Of a stretch of 55,603 bases of DNA, positions 18,436 to 26,672 are shown one piece after another. The stretch's first letter is position 1. Each line of letters begins with the position of its first letter. The position numbers were made by a program, and so were the translations under genes. The notes below the pieces were generated by a model. That model was given only the letters and a program-made list of their open reading frames with translations. It made no database searches and had not been told where the DNA came from. The stretch comes from Merdiplasma sp905207905 (lineage in GTDB: Bacteria > Bacillota > Clostridia > Lachnospirales > Lachnospiraceae): NCBI GenBank assembly GCA_902475025.1, contig CABRXX010000015.1, positions 1 through 55,603 of the forward strand, written 5' to 3'.

Positions 18436-19998
18436 ATGATTATGGAATCTGTGTTTGAAGCAATCAATGGAGTGTTTCGGTTTGTGGGGCCGCTGTCTGA
18501 TTTTCTGTGGGATTTTCCCACGAATTTTGCCTGGTATCAAAATATCCCGGTGCTGGGAAATTTTTCTCTGGCAGTCATTCTTCTTCTGGGTTCCGGCATT
18601 TTTTTCAGTTTCCGGCTGGGATTTATGCAGGTGACTCACTTTAAGAAGGGAATCAAGATCCTTACAAAGAAGAAAGCGGTGGAGACCGGAATTTCGCCCC
18701 TGGCTGCTTTTCTGCTAAGCTCTGCCATGCGGGTAGGGCCGGGCAACATTATTGGCGTGACAGGAGCAATTGCTGTGGGAGGCCCAGGCGCCCTGTTCTG
18801 GATGTGGGTATCCGCCTTTTTTGGTATGTCTGTGGCCTACATGGAGGGCGTGCTGGCCCAGATTTTTAAGGAGAAAAAGGGAGATGAGTTTGTAGGAGGC
18901 CTTCCTTTTTATGGGAGAAAGCTGCTGGGAAATAAAGCGTGGATCGGCATTTTCTTATCCATTCTCTATATCCTCTATGCGTTGTGCTGTCTGCCTGCCC
19001 AGGGCTTTAATGTGGTTTCTTCCGTTGGGCGTATGGCGGAGATCGTAACCGGAACATCCATTGCTTCGGACTCTGTTTTTTATTATATTGTGGGAATTGT
19101 TATTGTAGCGTTGACTGCGGTGATTGCCTTTGGAGGCATCAAGAAGGTGACCAAGTGGACGGATCGGATGGTTCCTGTAATGGCAGTGCTGTACATTGGC
19201 GTGGCGCTTCTTCTGATCTTAATGAATTTTGGCAGGATCCCTTATTTCTTTCAGGCAGTGTTTGGAGGGGCCTTCCGTTCGGAAGCCTTTTTCGGAGGAG
19301 TGTTTGGAACCGTTTTGGCCCAGGGTGTAAAGAGAGGGTTAATGTCCAACGAGGCTGGGCAGGGAACCATCACTATGTCCGCTGCAGCAGCGGACGCGGA
19401 TCATCCCTGTGAGCAGGGAGTGCTGGCTTCTATCGGTGTATTTTTGGATACCATTGTGATCTGTACGCTCACCGGATTTGTGGTGGTGATGGCTCACTGC
19501 TGGAGCGGGGCAGAAGGGCAGGCTTGGGCAGCCCTGGATCAGCTTCCGAAATTTACGGCGTCTGCGGCAGAGCTGACTCCCGGCACTGCGCTGAATGGGG
19601 TTATCATGCTGTTGATTACGGTGTGTTTCGGTCTTTTCGCCTACACCACCCTTCTTGGGATGATCAGTTTTTCCGAGATCGCAGCCAACCGGATCCGGCA
19701 GGATTCGTCCTGCATCAATTTTGTCCGGGGAGCGGCTCTGTTTGTGGCAGCCTTTGGTATTGTGTGCAATATCGCAGGCCTGGAGCTGGGCAATCTGTGG
19801 GCCTTCTCGGATCTTGGAAACATTCTGATTGTATTTTTCAACGTGCCTATTGTGTATGCGGGAGCCAAGTATGTGTTTAAAGCCACAGATCATTACAAGA
19901 AAAATGACGGCACGAAGTTTACTTCCCAGGTCATCGGCAGAGATGACTGTACTTACTGGGATGAGAGGGCGGCCGGGCTTCCTAAGAACAGCAGATGA
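18436..19998 (+). CDS. Alanine/glycine:cation symporter (AgcS family)
   Basis: 520 residues with about 10-11 hydrophobic segments. Family signatures are GPGNIIGVTGAIAVGGPGALFWMW, here quoted in part as GPGNIIGVTGAIAVGG, then FWMWVSAFFGM, and KRGLMSNEAGQG. It imports a small amino acid (alanine, glycine, perhaps glutamine) with sodium. The ATG at 18436 follows GGGGAAGAGG; the upstream ATG at 18382 has no ribosome-binding site. It lies 76 bases after carB with no obvious terminator, so it may be the last gene of the nitrogen operon. Its last 46 bases overlap the converging methyltransferase gene. Confidence 0.92.
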   Translation: MIMESVFEAINGVFRFVGPLSDFLWDFPTNFAWYQNIPVLGNFSLAVILLLGSGIFFSFRLGFMQVTHFKKGIKILTKKKAVETGISPLAAFLLSSAMRVGPGNIIGVTGAIAVGGPGALFWMWVSAFFGMSVAYMEGVLAQIFKEKKGDEFVGGLPFYGRKLLGNKAWIGIFLSILYILYALCCLPAQGFNVVSSVGRMAEIVTGTSIASDSVFYYIVGIVIVALTAVIAFGGIKKVTKWTDRMVPVMAVLYIGVALLLILMNFGRIPYFFQAVFGGAFRSEAFFGGVFGTVLAQGVKRGLMSNEAGQGTITMSAAAADADHPCEQGVLASIGVFLDTIVICTLTGFVVVMAHCWSGAEGQAWAALDQLPKFTASAAELTPGTALNGVIMLLITVCFGLFAYTTLLGMISFSEIAANRIRQDSSCINFVRGAALFVAAFGIVCNIAGLELGNLWAFSDLGNILIVFFNVPIVYAGAKYVFKATDHYKKNDGTKFTSQVIGRDDCTYWDERAAGLPKNSR

Positions 19999-20777
19999 TT
20001 GCTGCATCCAAGCAGCTCCGGCTTTTCACAGCTGTAATAGTGATAGCGCAGATACTGGGAGTAGCTGTAATCGTCCATTGCGTTGATCTTATTTTCCAGC
20101 AGTTCGCTCATGCCGTCGGAGGCAACCTGGTGAAGCAGGCGGATGCCCTGCTTTGCCAGCATACTCCGGCATTCCTCTACCGTAAAAAATACGAAGGGAA
20201 AGTCTTCCAGACGAAAGGTGTCATGGTCATAGGTGTTTTCCCGGAAAAAGTTTGGATTATAGGCAAACTCGGTAAGAATTACCATGTCATGAGAAATGAA
20301 GGCAAACAGGATCAGTCCGTCCTTTTTGCACACCCGTTTTGCCTCCTGAATACATTGCTTCCGATCCTTCTCCTGATGCAGATGGTAGAGAGGACCCAGG
20401 AGCAAAACCACATCAAAGGTCTCATCCGGATAACAGGAAAGATCCAGGGCATTGCCCTGGCGAAGCTGTATCCTGTGATGAGGCCTTATTTTTTTGCGAA
20501 AGGCTTCTATATTGGCGGGAGACAATTCCAAGGCATCCACCGAATAGCCCTGATCGGCCAGATACAGGCTGTATTCTCCGGCGCCGGCGCCAACATCCAA
20601 AATGCGGTCCTGCGGTTTTAAATATTTTTCCAGATAACGGATGGTAGTGAGAAATTCCACCCGGGCTGCTTTGGAGTGCTTCAGGCGCCTGTCCTCGCAA
20701 AACAGTTCATAGAGACGTTTTACCTGCTCCGCGTCTTCCTTTATTGCTCTGATTTTTTCAACTTCCTGCACATCCAT
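19953..20777 (-). CDS. Class I SAM-dependent methyltransferase
   Basis: 274 residues. The SAM-binding motif I is ILDVGAGAGEYSLYLA at about 60, followed by the acidic motif VDALELSP and FDVVLLLGPLYHL (motif IV region). A Rossmann-fold methyltransferase of the broad Methyltransf_11/25 type; the substrate cannot be told. The start at 20777 has AAAGGAGG 8 bases upstream. It is alone on the minus strand, and its 3' end overlaps the symporter gene. A 17-bp inverted repeat lies in its upstream gap. Confidence 0.88.
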   Translation of the reverse strand: MDVQEVEKIRAIKEDAEQVKRLYELFCEDRRLKHSKAARVEFLTTIRYLEKYLKPQDRILDVGAGAGEYSLYLADQGYSVDALELSPANIEAFRKKIRPHHRIQLRQGNALDLSCYPDETFDVVLLLGPLYHLHQEKDRKQCIQEAKRVCKKDGLILFAFISHDMVILTEFAYNPNFFRENTYDHDTFRLEDFPFVFFTVEECRSMLAKQGIRLLHQVASDGMSELLENKINAMDDYSYSQYLRYHYYSCEKPELLGCSNHLLFLGSPAALSSQ

Positions 20778-20847
20778 AGAAAGATCCTCCTTTCGATTAT
20801 TTGAGGCTCATTGTATCATGGGAATCTGCTTTGCGCAATAAAAATGG

Positions 20848-20916
20848 TAACAGTTCAGCCATAACAGCCCATTTTTGCCATCGCAGCTAAAATTCTCGTT
20901 TATGGCTGAACTGTTA
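20848..20916. repeat. 17-bp perfect inverted repeat, 35-base loop
   Basis: TAACAGTTCAGCCATAA (20848-20864) is repeated as its exact reverse complement at 20900-20916, with a 35-base loop. It lies between the divergent methyltransferase and GntR genes, upstream of the -35 box at 20936. There is no T-run after either arm, so it is not a standard terminator. It may be a REP/MITE-like dispersed element, a small RNA, or a regulatory site. Confidence 0.75.
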
Positions 20917-20935
20917 TGAAAAATGAAAAATAAGG

Positions 20936-20984
20936 TTGACATCAAACCTTGTTGATGCTATAGTTAATTACACAAGTAATTAAC
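20936..20984 (+). promoter_or_regulatory. GntR-ABC operon promoter and operator
   Basis: TTGACA (20936-20941), 17-bp spacer, TATAGT (20959-20964). The perfect dyad GTTAATTAC-ACAA-GTAATTAAC (20963-20984) overlaps the -10 and start point. Its position suits autorepression by the YtrA-type GntR protein encoded next. Confidence 0.75.
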
Positions 20985-21054
20985 CAATGAGGTGATGAAG
21001 GGGAGGGGGAGGAAAGAAGAAACATGGGAGTGAAAAAAGAAGAACTGGAAGGAA

Positions 21055-21447
21055 GTGAACCACGTGAATGAAATCCTGACACAGGAGAAATCCATTTATA
21101 TTCAGATCAAGGAAATGATTGAAAACGATATTCTCCGGGATATCCTGCTGGAGGAGGAACGGGTTCCCAGCACCAATGAGCTGGCGAAGCTGTACGCCAT
21201 CAATCCTGCCACGGCAGCAAAGGGGGTGAATCTTCTGGTGGATGAGGAGATTCTATATAAGAAACGGGGAATTGGCATGTTTGTAGCCACGGGAGCGAAG
21301 AAGAAGATTATGGAGAAACGGAAAAAACATTTTTATGATGATTATGTGAAACGGCTTATGGCGGAGGCAGTGAGCCTTGGCATTACCAAGCGGGAATTGA
21401 TCAATATGATTGCGGAGTCAGAAGAAGGAGGGGAAGCAGATGAGTAA
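21055..21447 (+). CDS. GntR family transcriptional regulator, YtrA type
   Basis: 130 residues. An N-terminal winged helix at about 10-78 (SIYIQIKEMIENDILRD..., VPSTNELAKLYAINPATAAKGVNLLVDEEILYKKRGIGMFV, quoted here as VPSTNELAKLYAINP) is followed by a short helical tail of about 45 residues, the hallmark of the YtrA subfamily, which lacks a large ligand domain. These repressors usually control adjacent ABC transporter genes. The start is GTG: 21055, or more likely 21064 because GGAAGG at 21047-21052 is better spaced for that codon. Its stop overlaps the ABC ATPase start by 8 bases. Likely autoregulated through the dyad at 20963-20984. Confidence 0.9.
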   Translation: MNHVNEILTQEKSIYIQIKEMIENDILRDILLEEERVPSTNELAKLYAINPATAAKGVNLLVDEEILYKKRGIGMFVATGAKKKIMEKRKKHFYDDYVKRLMAEAVSLGITKRELINMIAESEEGGEADE

Positions 21448-22318
21448 GCTGGTTTGCAAGGGATTGGAAAAAAGTTACGGGAAAAAGGAGGTACTCCACA
21501 ACCTGGATCTGGAGCTGGAGAGCGGAAAGATCTATGGCCTGATCGGGAGGAACGGAGCTGGAAAGACCACGCTGCTTTCTGTGCTTACTGCCCAGAGTCC
21601 GGCCACTGCAGGCACTGTTGTTTTTGACGGAAAACCAGTGTGGGAAAATCGGGAGGTGCTGGAGCATATCTGCTTTTCCAGGGAATTAAATCAGATGATG
21701 GGGAACAGCGGCAATCCTTTGAAGGTGAAGGAGTATCTGCGGATTGCAGCCACCTATTTTGTTCATTGGGACAAAGAGATGGCAAAGAGGCTGATTGAAA
21801 AGTTTCATCTGGATGTGAATAAGCGCATCAGCAAGATGTCCAAGGGAATGACCTCCATGGTGACCATCATTGTAGCCCTTGCCAGCAAGGCGGAGTTTAC
21901 TTTTCTGGATGAACCGGTAGCAGGTCTGGATGTGGTGGCCAGGGAGCAGTTTTATAGAATCCTTCTGGAGGAATATACGCAGACCGGGCGCACCTTTGTG
22001 ATCTCCACCCACATCATTGAGGAGGCTGCTGACGTGCTGGAGGAAGTGATCATTTTGGATCAGGGCAAGATCCTCCTAAAGGAAAATACCCAGGAGCTTC
22101 TGGAGCGGAGTTATCACATCAGCGGCCACGAGGAGGAAGTGGATCAGGCGGCTGCAGGCCTTGAGCTGCATCATCAGGAGCGGCTTGGGCGGAGCAAGGG
22201 TGTGACGGTGCTGTTAAAACCGGGACAGACCATTCCGGCAGGCTATGACGTGAGCGTTCAGAAGCTGAATTTGCAGAAGGTATTTGTGGCGCTTTGCGGA
22301 GAGGAGGATGCAGAATGA
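21440..22318 (+). CDS. ABC transporter ATP-binding protein
   Basis: 292 residues from the ATG at 21440, which overlaps the regulator stop (ATGAGTAA). Walker A is GLIGRNGAGKTTLL at about 35, the Q-loop region is present, the signature motif is degenerate (ISKMSKGMTSM in place of LSGGQ), Walker B is FTFLDEPVAGLD, and the H-loop is STHIIEEA. The C-terminal about 80 residues form an accessory domain. Degenerate signatures of this kind are usual in YtrB-like ATPases of the GntR-linked exporters. Partner of the two membrane proteins that follow. Confidence 0.93.
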   Translation: MSKLVCKGLEKSYGKKEVLHNLDLELESGKIYGLIGRNGAGKTTLLSVLTAQSPATAGTVVFDGKPVWENREVLEHICFSRELNQMMGNSGNPLKVKEYLRIAATYFVHWDKEMAKRLIEKFHLDVNKRISKMSKGMTSMVTIIVALASKAEFTFLDEPVAGLDVVAREQFYRILLEEYTQTGRTFVISTHIIEEAADVLEEVIILDQGKILLKENTQELLERSYHISGHEEEVDQAAAGLELHHQERLGRSKGVTVLLKPGQTIPAGYDVSVQKLNLQKVFVALCGEEDAE

Positions 22319-23067
22319 CGAAGGATGGATATGCAAAAGCTTCCGGTCTGAGAAAAGAAAGCGGCAGACAAAAGGAAAAGGGCAGCCTTGGCAGTCATGT
22401 GAGAATGTGGGGCAGATACGCAGGGGAGAGCCTGGCAGCCTCTCTGGGGGCGTCGCTTGTCCTTCTGCTCTTCTACGGAGTGCTGGGAAGCAGTTTTTCC
22501 GCAAAGTCTCTGGGGGGAGGAATCTTAACCTCGCTGGCGCTCTACCCCTACTATCTGACTTTAGCAGCGGTGTTTGTGCAGGCCATTGTATCAGCCAATG
22601 CTTTTCAGCTATATTTTCCGGTGCTGGTATCTATGAATGCCAGCAGAAGGTCTGTGGTGTTGGGAGCAGCAGCCAGCCAAGGGGGGTGCACCCTTTTGGT
22701 GGCGTGCATCAGCATTCTGATCTGGAGATGGAATCCCAGCGATATCGCGGTAGATGGAATAAAACTGATCCCTCTTTTGGCAGGGCTCCTTCTTTTTACT
22801 ACCGGATTTACCATTGTTTTAGGAGCAGTATCCCTTCGATGGGGAAAGATCGGAACCCTCATTCTGGTGCTGTTCTTTATGTTCTGGGGAGCAGGGGCAG
22901 GAATCCTTTATGCCGTGAACGGTGCGGACGCAGGGAGGATGCTGGCGCAGGTTCGGGACATTGACCAGATCGTTCAGGCAGCAGTACTGGGAGCCGGACT
23001 TGTTATGTTTCTTCTCGGAACCTGCTTTTCAGCGGCTGTTGTGAGGAAACTGGAGATACGAAGATAG
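22315..23067 (+). CDS. ABC transporter membrane protein (first)
   Basis: 250 residues starting at the ATG that overlaps the ATPase stop (ATGA). A basic N-terminus of about 30 residues is followed by about six hydrophobic segments (SLAASLGASLVLLLFYGVLG, LALYPYYLTLAAVFVQAIV, FTTGFTIVLGAVSL, LILVLFFMFWGAGAG, VLGAGLVMFLLGTCFSAAVV). No recognised domain beyond a permease-like layout. Its place between the ATPase and a second membrane protein marks it as a channel subunit; substrate unknown, though peptide antibiotic or envelope stress export is typical for this operon type. Confidence 0.8.
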   Translation: MTKDGYAKASGLRKESGRQKEKGSLGSHVRMWGRYAGESLAASLGASLVLLLFYGVLGSSFSAKSLGGGILTSLALYPYYLTLAAVFVQAIVSANAFQLYFPVLVSMNASRRSVVLGAAASQGGCTLLVACISILIWRWNPSDIAVDGIKLIPLLAGLLLFTTGFTIVLGAVSLRWGKIGTLILVLFFMFWGAGAGILYAVNGADAGRMLAQVRDIDQIVQAAVLGAGLVMFLLGTCFSAAVVRKLEIRR

Positions 23068-23078
23068 GAGGGATTTGT

Positions 23079-23798
23079 ATGCTGCAGGCAGTAAAAAGAC
23101 AGTTGTCTGTTCGGAAGGATGACTGGTTGTTAGGAAGTTTTATTGCGGTGATAGCCTATCTGGCAGGAGGAATTCTGCTGGCAGTGCTGATGTTTTTGAA
23201 CAAGTCAGCTGATTTTTATATCAATCTTGGCAGTATTCTGGCAATGGCGGTGGGAGGCATTTATTTTTTGATCACTGTGGTGGGAAGCACGATCAGCTAT
23301 TTTAATCTGGAAATTTCCTTTGGAAGCACCAGAAAAGAATTTCTGATATCCCACTATGCAGTCTGTTTCCTTCACGGGATGTCTTATGTGGTTCTGATCG
23401 TTGTCCTGGCGTTTTTGGAGCAGATTCTGGCAAAGTTTTTTTGGGCAGACAAGGCCCTGGTGATGGATATTCTGCCCTGGATTCCCAAAGTGGGAGGACT
23501 GCTTGTGACAGGCATCATGATTCTGTCCACATTGGCGGCGGCGCTGATCATGCGCTTCGGCCGTCTTGCCGGTTGGACTCTGTGGGGTGTTTGGATGGTG
23601 TTTTTCATCGGGGCTCCCCAGGTGATGGATGCGGTGGAGGAGGCTCCGGATTCGGTGTTTGGTAAGATCGGAAGATGGTTTCTCTGGCTGGCGGGTCAGC
23701 TTCCCTGGTACGGCTGGCTGGCGCTGGGGGGCGGGGCAGCACTGCTCTGCTTGCTTGGAACTGTATGGATACTAAAAAAACAGCAGGTGACGGCCTGA
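23079..23798 (+). CDS. ABC transporter membrane protein (second)
   Basis: 239 residues with about six hydrophobic segments, starting at 23079 behind AGGAGGG. It is similar in layout to the preceding gene but not clearly a copy. It includes the segment NLEISFGSTRKEFLISHY, like the conserved cytoplasmic loop of ABC-2 type permeases where a SxxRK/TRKEF motif recurs. Last gene of the operon; a strong terminator begins 10 bases after the stop. Confidence 0.8.
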   Translation: MLQAVKRQLSVRKDDWLLGSFIAVIAYLAGGILLAVLMFLNKSADFYINLGSILAMAVGGIYFLITVVGSTISYFNLEISFGSTRKEFLISHYAVCFLHGMSYVVLIVVLAFLEQILAKFFWADKALVMDILPWIPKVGGLLVTGIMILSTLAAALIMRFGRLAGWTLWGVWMVFFIGAPQVMDAVEEAPDSVFGKIGRWFLWLAGQLPWYGWLALGGGAALLCLLGTVWILKKQQVTA

Positions 23799-23807
23799 AA
23801 AATAAAG

Positions 23808-23850
23808 AAAGCCTCCGGGTACACGCTTGAAGCGGTACTCTGAGGCTTTT
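23808..23850 (+). terminator. Intrinsic terminator of the GntR-ABC operon
   Basis: AAAGCCTC (23808-23815) pairs with GAGGCTTT (23842-23849), with GGGTAC/GTACTC pairing inside, ending in TTTT. Confidence 0.85.
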
Positions 23851-24119
23851 GTGCAGTGCGAGGGGGAGAAGAATTTTGCAGTTTTGAAACCGGATGTTCA
23901 CAGGGAATGGGATCAGGCTTGACAGAAAGAAACATAAGATGAATCAGGCTGAAAAAGATATATTCCCACGGAATTTTGGAGATTTTCCCAGAATAATTCC
24001 CCTATTTTTTTGAAAAGCAGTATAATAATGGAAAAAACATGCTATAATGAAAGAAATCAAAAGAGATAGGGGCGGGAAAAACAGGAAATAGTCAGATGTC
24101 CTGCCCTGCGGGAGAAAAT
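23851..24119 (+). promoter_or_regulatory. Gap with extended -10 promoter for the FCD regulator
   Basis: The only clear signal in this gap is TGCTATAAT (24040-24048), an extended -10 box, with transcription starting near 24055. No good -35 lies 17 bases upstream. A further TATAAT at 24021-24026 and a lone TTGACA at 23919 have no partners. I see no gene here. Confidence 0.55.
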
Positions 24120-24851
24120 ATGTATCAGTTTGAAAAGGTGAACAAAAAGCTGCTGGGTTCCCAGGTGGAAGATGCCCTGATGGATTTTATATTGAAGAAA
24201 CCGTTGCAGATTGGGGAAAAACTGCCCAATGAATTTGAACTGGCAGAACAGTTTGGCGTAGGGCGAAGTACGGTGAGGGAGGCAGTAAAGAGTCTGGTAT
24301 CCAAGGGAGTGCTGGAGGTTCGCAGAGGATCCGGAACCTATGTGATCAGCACCTGTACATCCGAGGAGGATCCTTTGGGGCTGTCCAGGTTTGAGGATCG
24401 CTACAAGCTGGCGCTGGAGCTTCTGGAGGTGCGTCTGATGCTGGAGCCGGAGATTGCAGCCCTGGCTGCAGAGTATGCCACGGAGGAGGAGATGGAGCAG
24501 TTGGAAAAACTCTGCGACGAGGTGGAGCAGCTTTACCAGGCAGGAATCAATCACATTTCAAAAGATATTGAATTTCATACCTGCATTGCAAAGTGCAGCA
24601 ACAATCGGGTGGTGGAGATTCTGGTGCCAATCATTAATTCGGCAGTATCCACCTTTGCCAATCTGACCCACAGGGAACTGATGCGGGAGACGATTGAGAC
24701 TCACCGGGCAGTGACAGAAGCCATCCTGCGCAGAGACAGCGTGGGTGCCAGATGCGCCATGATGATGCATCTGACTTACAACCGTCAGAAGCTTATGAGC
24801 AAGTATCAGGAGCAGGAGATGAGGAAGGAAAAATCTGAGCAGTTTTTATGA
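24120..24851 (+). CDS. FadR-type GntR regulator with FCD domain
   Basis: 243 residues from the ATG at 24120, which has GGAG 5 bases upstream; 24096 is an alternative. The winged helix occupies about 8-75 (KLPNEFELAEQFGVGRSTVR, VLEVRRGSGTYV). The FCD ligand domain follows at about 95-225, with the metal-binding His pattern (DIEFHTCIAKCSNN, ETHRAVTEAI). Such proteins usually sense sugar acids or other carboxylates. It lies directly upstream of a GntP permease and an IlvD/Edd dehydratase, and two matching dyad sites flank the permease promoter, so it is the likely regulator of sugar-acid uptake. Confidence 0.92.
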   Translation: MYQFEKVNKKLLGSQVEDALMDFILKKPLQIGEKLPNEFELAEQFGVGRSTVREAVKSLVSKGVLEVRRGSGTYVISTCTSEEDPLGLSRFEDRYKLALELLEVRLMLEPEIAALAAEYATEEEMEQLEKLCDEVEQLYQAGINHISKDIEFHTCIAKCSNNRVVEILVPIINSAVSTFANLTHRELMRETIETHRAVTEAILRRDSVGARCAMMMHLTYNRQKLMSKYQEQEMRKEKSEQFL

Positions 24852-24904
24852 AACAGTCCTGAAAACCGGTCCGTTCTATTTCTACAGAAGAAAACCATAA
24901 AAAT

Positions 24905-24950
24905 ACACAAAAGAAGCGCGTTTTTTGCAGGAAAACAGCGCTTCTTTTGT
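24905..24950 (+). terminator. Terminator after the FCD regulator
   Basis: CACAAAAGAAGCGC (24905-24918) and GCGCTTCTTTTGTG (24937-24950) form a perfect 14-bp stem; the T-rich run is part of the 3' arm, so it could work in both directions. Confidence 0.75.
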
Positions 24951-24975
24951 GCAAGATATAGAAAAAACTCTTGAG

Positions 24976-25046
24976 ACATCAGATGTATTGACAGAAATAA
25001 CGGAAATTGATAGAATATACGCATGACGACATAAGACGTCTGATGT
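24976..25046 (+). promoter_or_regulatory. gntP promoter flanked by two operator-like sites
   Basis: TTGACA (24988-24993), 17-bp spacer, TAGAAT (25011-25016). ACATCAGATGT (24976-24986) abuts the -35. ACGTCTGATGT (25036-25046), read on the other strand as ACATCAGACGT, lies in the 5' leader. The two sites share ACATCAGAYGT in opposite orientation about 60 bp apart. They are good candidates for binding of the FCD regulator, possibly with looping. Confidence 0.65.
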
Positions 25047-25087
25047 AAAGAGAAGAGAAAAAATTTAATATTAAAGGAGGACATTTT

Positions 25088-26446
25088 ATGAGTGAAGCAG
25101 CAGCTGCACTGAATCCTACCAGGCTGGTGATCGCAGCCCTTATCGGCCTGATCATTCTTCTGGTACTGATCATTAAATTTAAGTTTCATGCCATGGTTTC
25201 CATTCTGGTGGGAGCTCTGGCTATCGGCCTGATTGCCGGTATGCCTTTTGAGGACATTATTAATGCGGTGAATGATGGTATCGGGAATACTCTAAAAGGC
25301 ATTGCTCTTTTGGTGGGCTTAGGATCCATGTTCGGAGCAATCCTGGAAGTATCGGGAGGCGCCCAGTCCCTGGCAGTCACTATGGTAAAGCGTTTTGGAG
25401 ACAAGAAGGCAGCATGGGCTTTGGGAATTACAGGTCTGGTGATCGCCATGCCGGTATTTTTTGATGCCGGTTTGATTATTCTGATTCCGCTGGCTTTTTC
25501 TCTTGCTAAGAGAACCAAACGATCCTCCCTGTTTTACGTGATCCCTCTTCTGGCAGGATTGGCAGTAGGACATGCTTTTATCCCTCCCACTCCTGGCCCG
25601 GTGCTGGTGGCTACCATGTTGAATGTGGAGCTTGGATGGGTGATTGTGGTAGGCATTTTCTGCGGTATTTTTGCCATGATCGTGGCTGGCCCGGTTTGGG
25701 GTGCTATCTGCGGTAAGAAGCATTATGTTCCGGTTCCGGAGCATGTAGCCAGCCAGGCAGATTTTGATGAGTCCAAGCTGCCAAAGTTTGGAACGATTGT
25801 TGGCATCATCCTGATTCCTCTGGTATTGATCATCCTGGATTCTGTGGCAGGAATTGTGCCGGCGATGGCTCCGGTACAGCCTATTTTAGGGTTTTTGGGT
25901 GAACCTTTTGTAGCGTTGCTGATTGCTACCATTGTAGCCATGTTCCTGCTGGGAACGAAACACGGCTACAGCCTGGAAGAGCTGGAAAAGGTGATGACCA
26001 AATCCTTAGAGCCTACCGGATTGATTTTGCTGGTAACAGCCTGCGGCGGTGTGCTGCGCTATATGCTTCAGTATTCCGGTCTGGGGGATGTGATCGGAAA
26101 TGCAGTTTCGGCAGCGAACCTTCCGATTGTAGTGATCGCTTTTATTGTGGCAGCTCTGGTCCGTATCTGCGTGGGTTCTGCCACCGTTGCCATGACTATG
26201 GCAGCAGGAATTGTGGCGGCGATGCCCGGAATTGCAGATCTGTCTCCCTTGTATCTGGCCTGCACCACAGCAGCAGTGGCCGGAGGGGCTACCGTTTGCT
26301 CCCATTTTAATGACTCCGGTTTCTGGCTGGTGAAGTCCCTGGTGGGAATGGATGAAAAAACTACTTTAAAAACCTGGACGATCATGGAGACACTGGTGGG
26401 AGGCACCGGTTTTCTGGTGGCTTTGATCATTTCCTTCTTTGCATAG
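25088..26446 (+). CDS. GntP family gluconate/sugar-acid permease
   Basis: 452 residues, the standard GntP length, with 12-14 hydrophobic segments. Family motifs include GIGNTLKGIALLVGLGSMFGAILEVSGGA, quoted here as GLGSMFGAILEVSGGA, then FFDAGLIILIPLAFSLA, PPTPGPVLVA, and SATVAMTMAAGI. It should import gluconate or a related aldonate/hexuronate with protons. The start at 25088 has AAAGGAGG 7 bases upstream. The family does not fix the sugar acid. Confidence 0.9.
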   Translation: MSEAAAALNPTRLVIAALIGLIILLVLIIKFKFHAMVSILVGALAIGLIAGMPFEDIINAVNDGIGNTLKGIALLVGLGSMFGAILEVSGGAQSLAVTMVKRFGDKKAAWALGITGLVIAMPVFFDAGLIILIPLAFSLAKRTKRSSLFYVIPLLAGLAVGHAFIPPTPGPVLVATMLNVELGWVIVVGIFCGIFAMIVAGPVWGAICGKKHYVPVPEHVASQADFDESKLPKFGTIVGIILIPLVLIILDSVAGIVPAMAPVQPILGFLGEPFVALLIATIVAMFLLGTKHGYSLEELEKVMTKSLEPTGLILLVTACGGVLRYMLQYSGLGDVIGNAVSAANLPIVVIAFIVAALVRICVGSATVAMTMAAGIVAAMPGIADLSPLYLACTTAAVAGGATVCSHFNDSGFWLVKSLVGMDEKTTLKTWTIMETLVGGTGFLVALIISFFA

Positions 26447-26483
26447 GGCAGCATCCGTGTTGCCCTATGTACAAGGATGCTGC
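26441..26483 (+). promoter_or_regulatory. Two competing hairpins after gntP
   Basis: Two mutually exclusive stems overlap here: GCATAGGGCA (26441-26450) with TGCCCTATGT (26461-26470), and GCAGCATCC (26448-26456) with GGATGCTGC (26475-26483). The first contains the gntP stop codon. There is no T-tract. The region also holds the word GCATCCGTGT...GTACAAGG seen elsewhere in the window. The remaining about 190 bases before the dehydratase show no gene. Confidence 0.5.
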
Positions 26484-26672
26484 GGAAGAAGATAATACAG
26501 AGACGGAAATATAAAAAAAGCAAAGCCTGTATCAAAATCGGTAAGGAAGTCAAATCGCACAGGCGTATGGACAGCAGCCGGGCGAATAGAAATGGCAAGA
26601 ACCGTTTTTGCTGTCGATTGCATAACAGAGAACAGAAGGAACTGTTTAATCAGGGAAAAGGAGTGAATTACT

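Noticed and set aside
21024..21071. 15-codon frame MGVKKEELEGSEPRE before the GntR gene
   Set aside because: It is short and highly charged, with only a purine-rich stretch before it. It could be coupled translation but nothing supports it beyond position.
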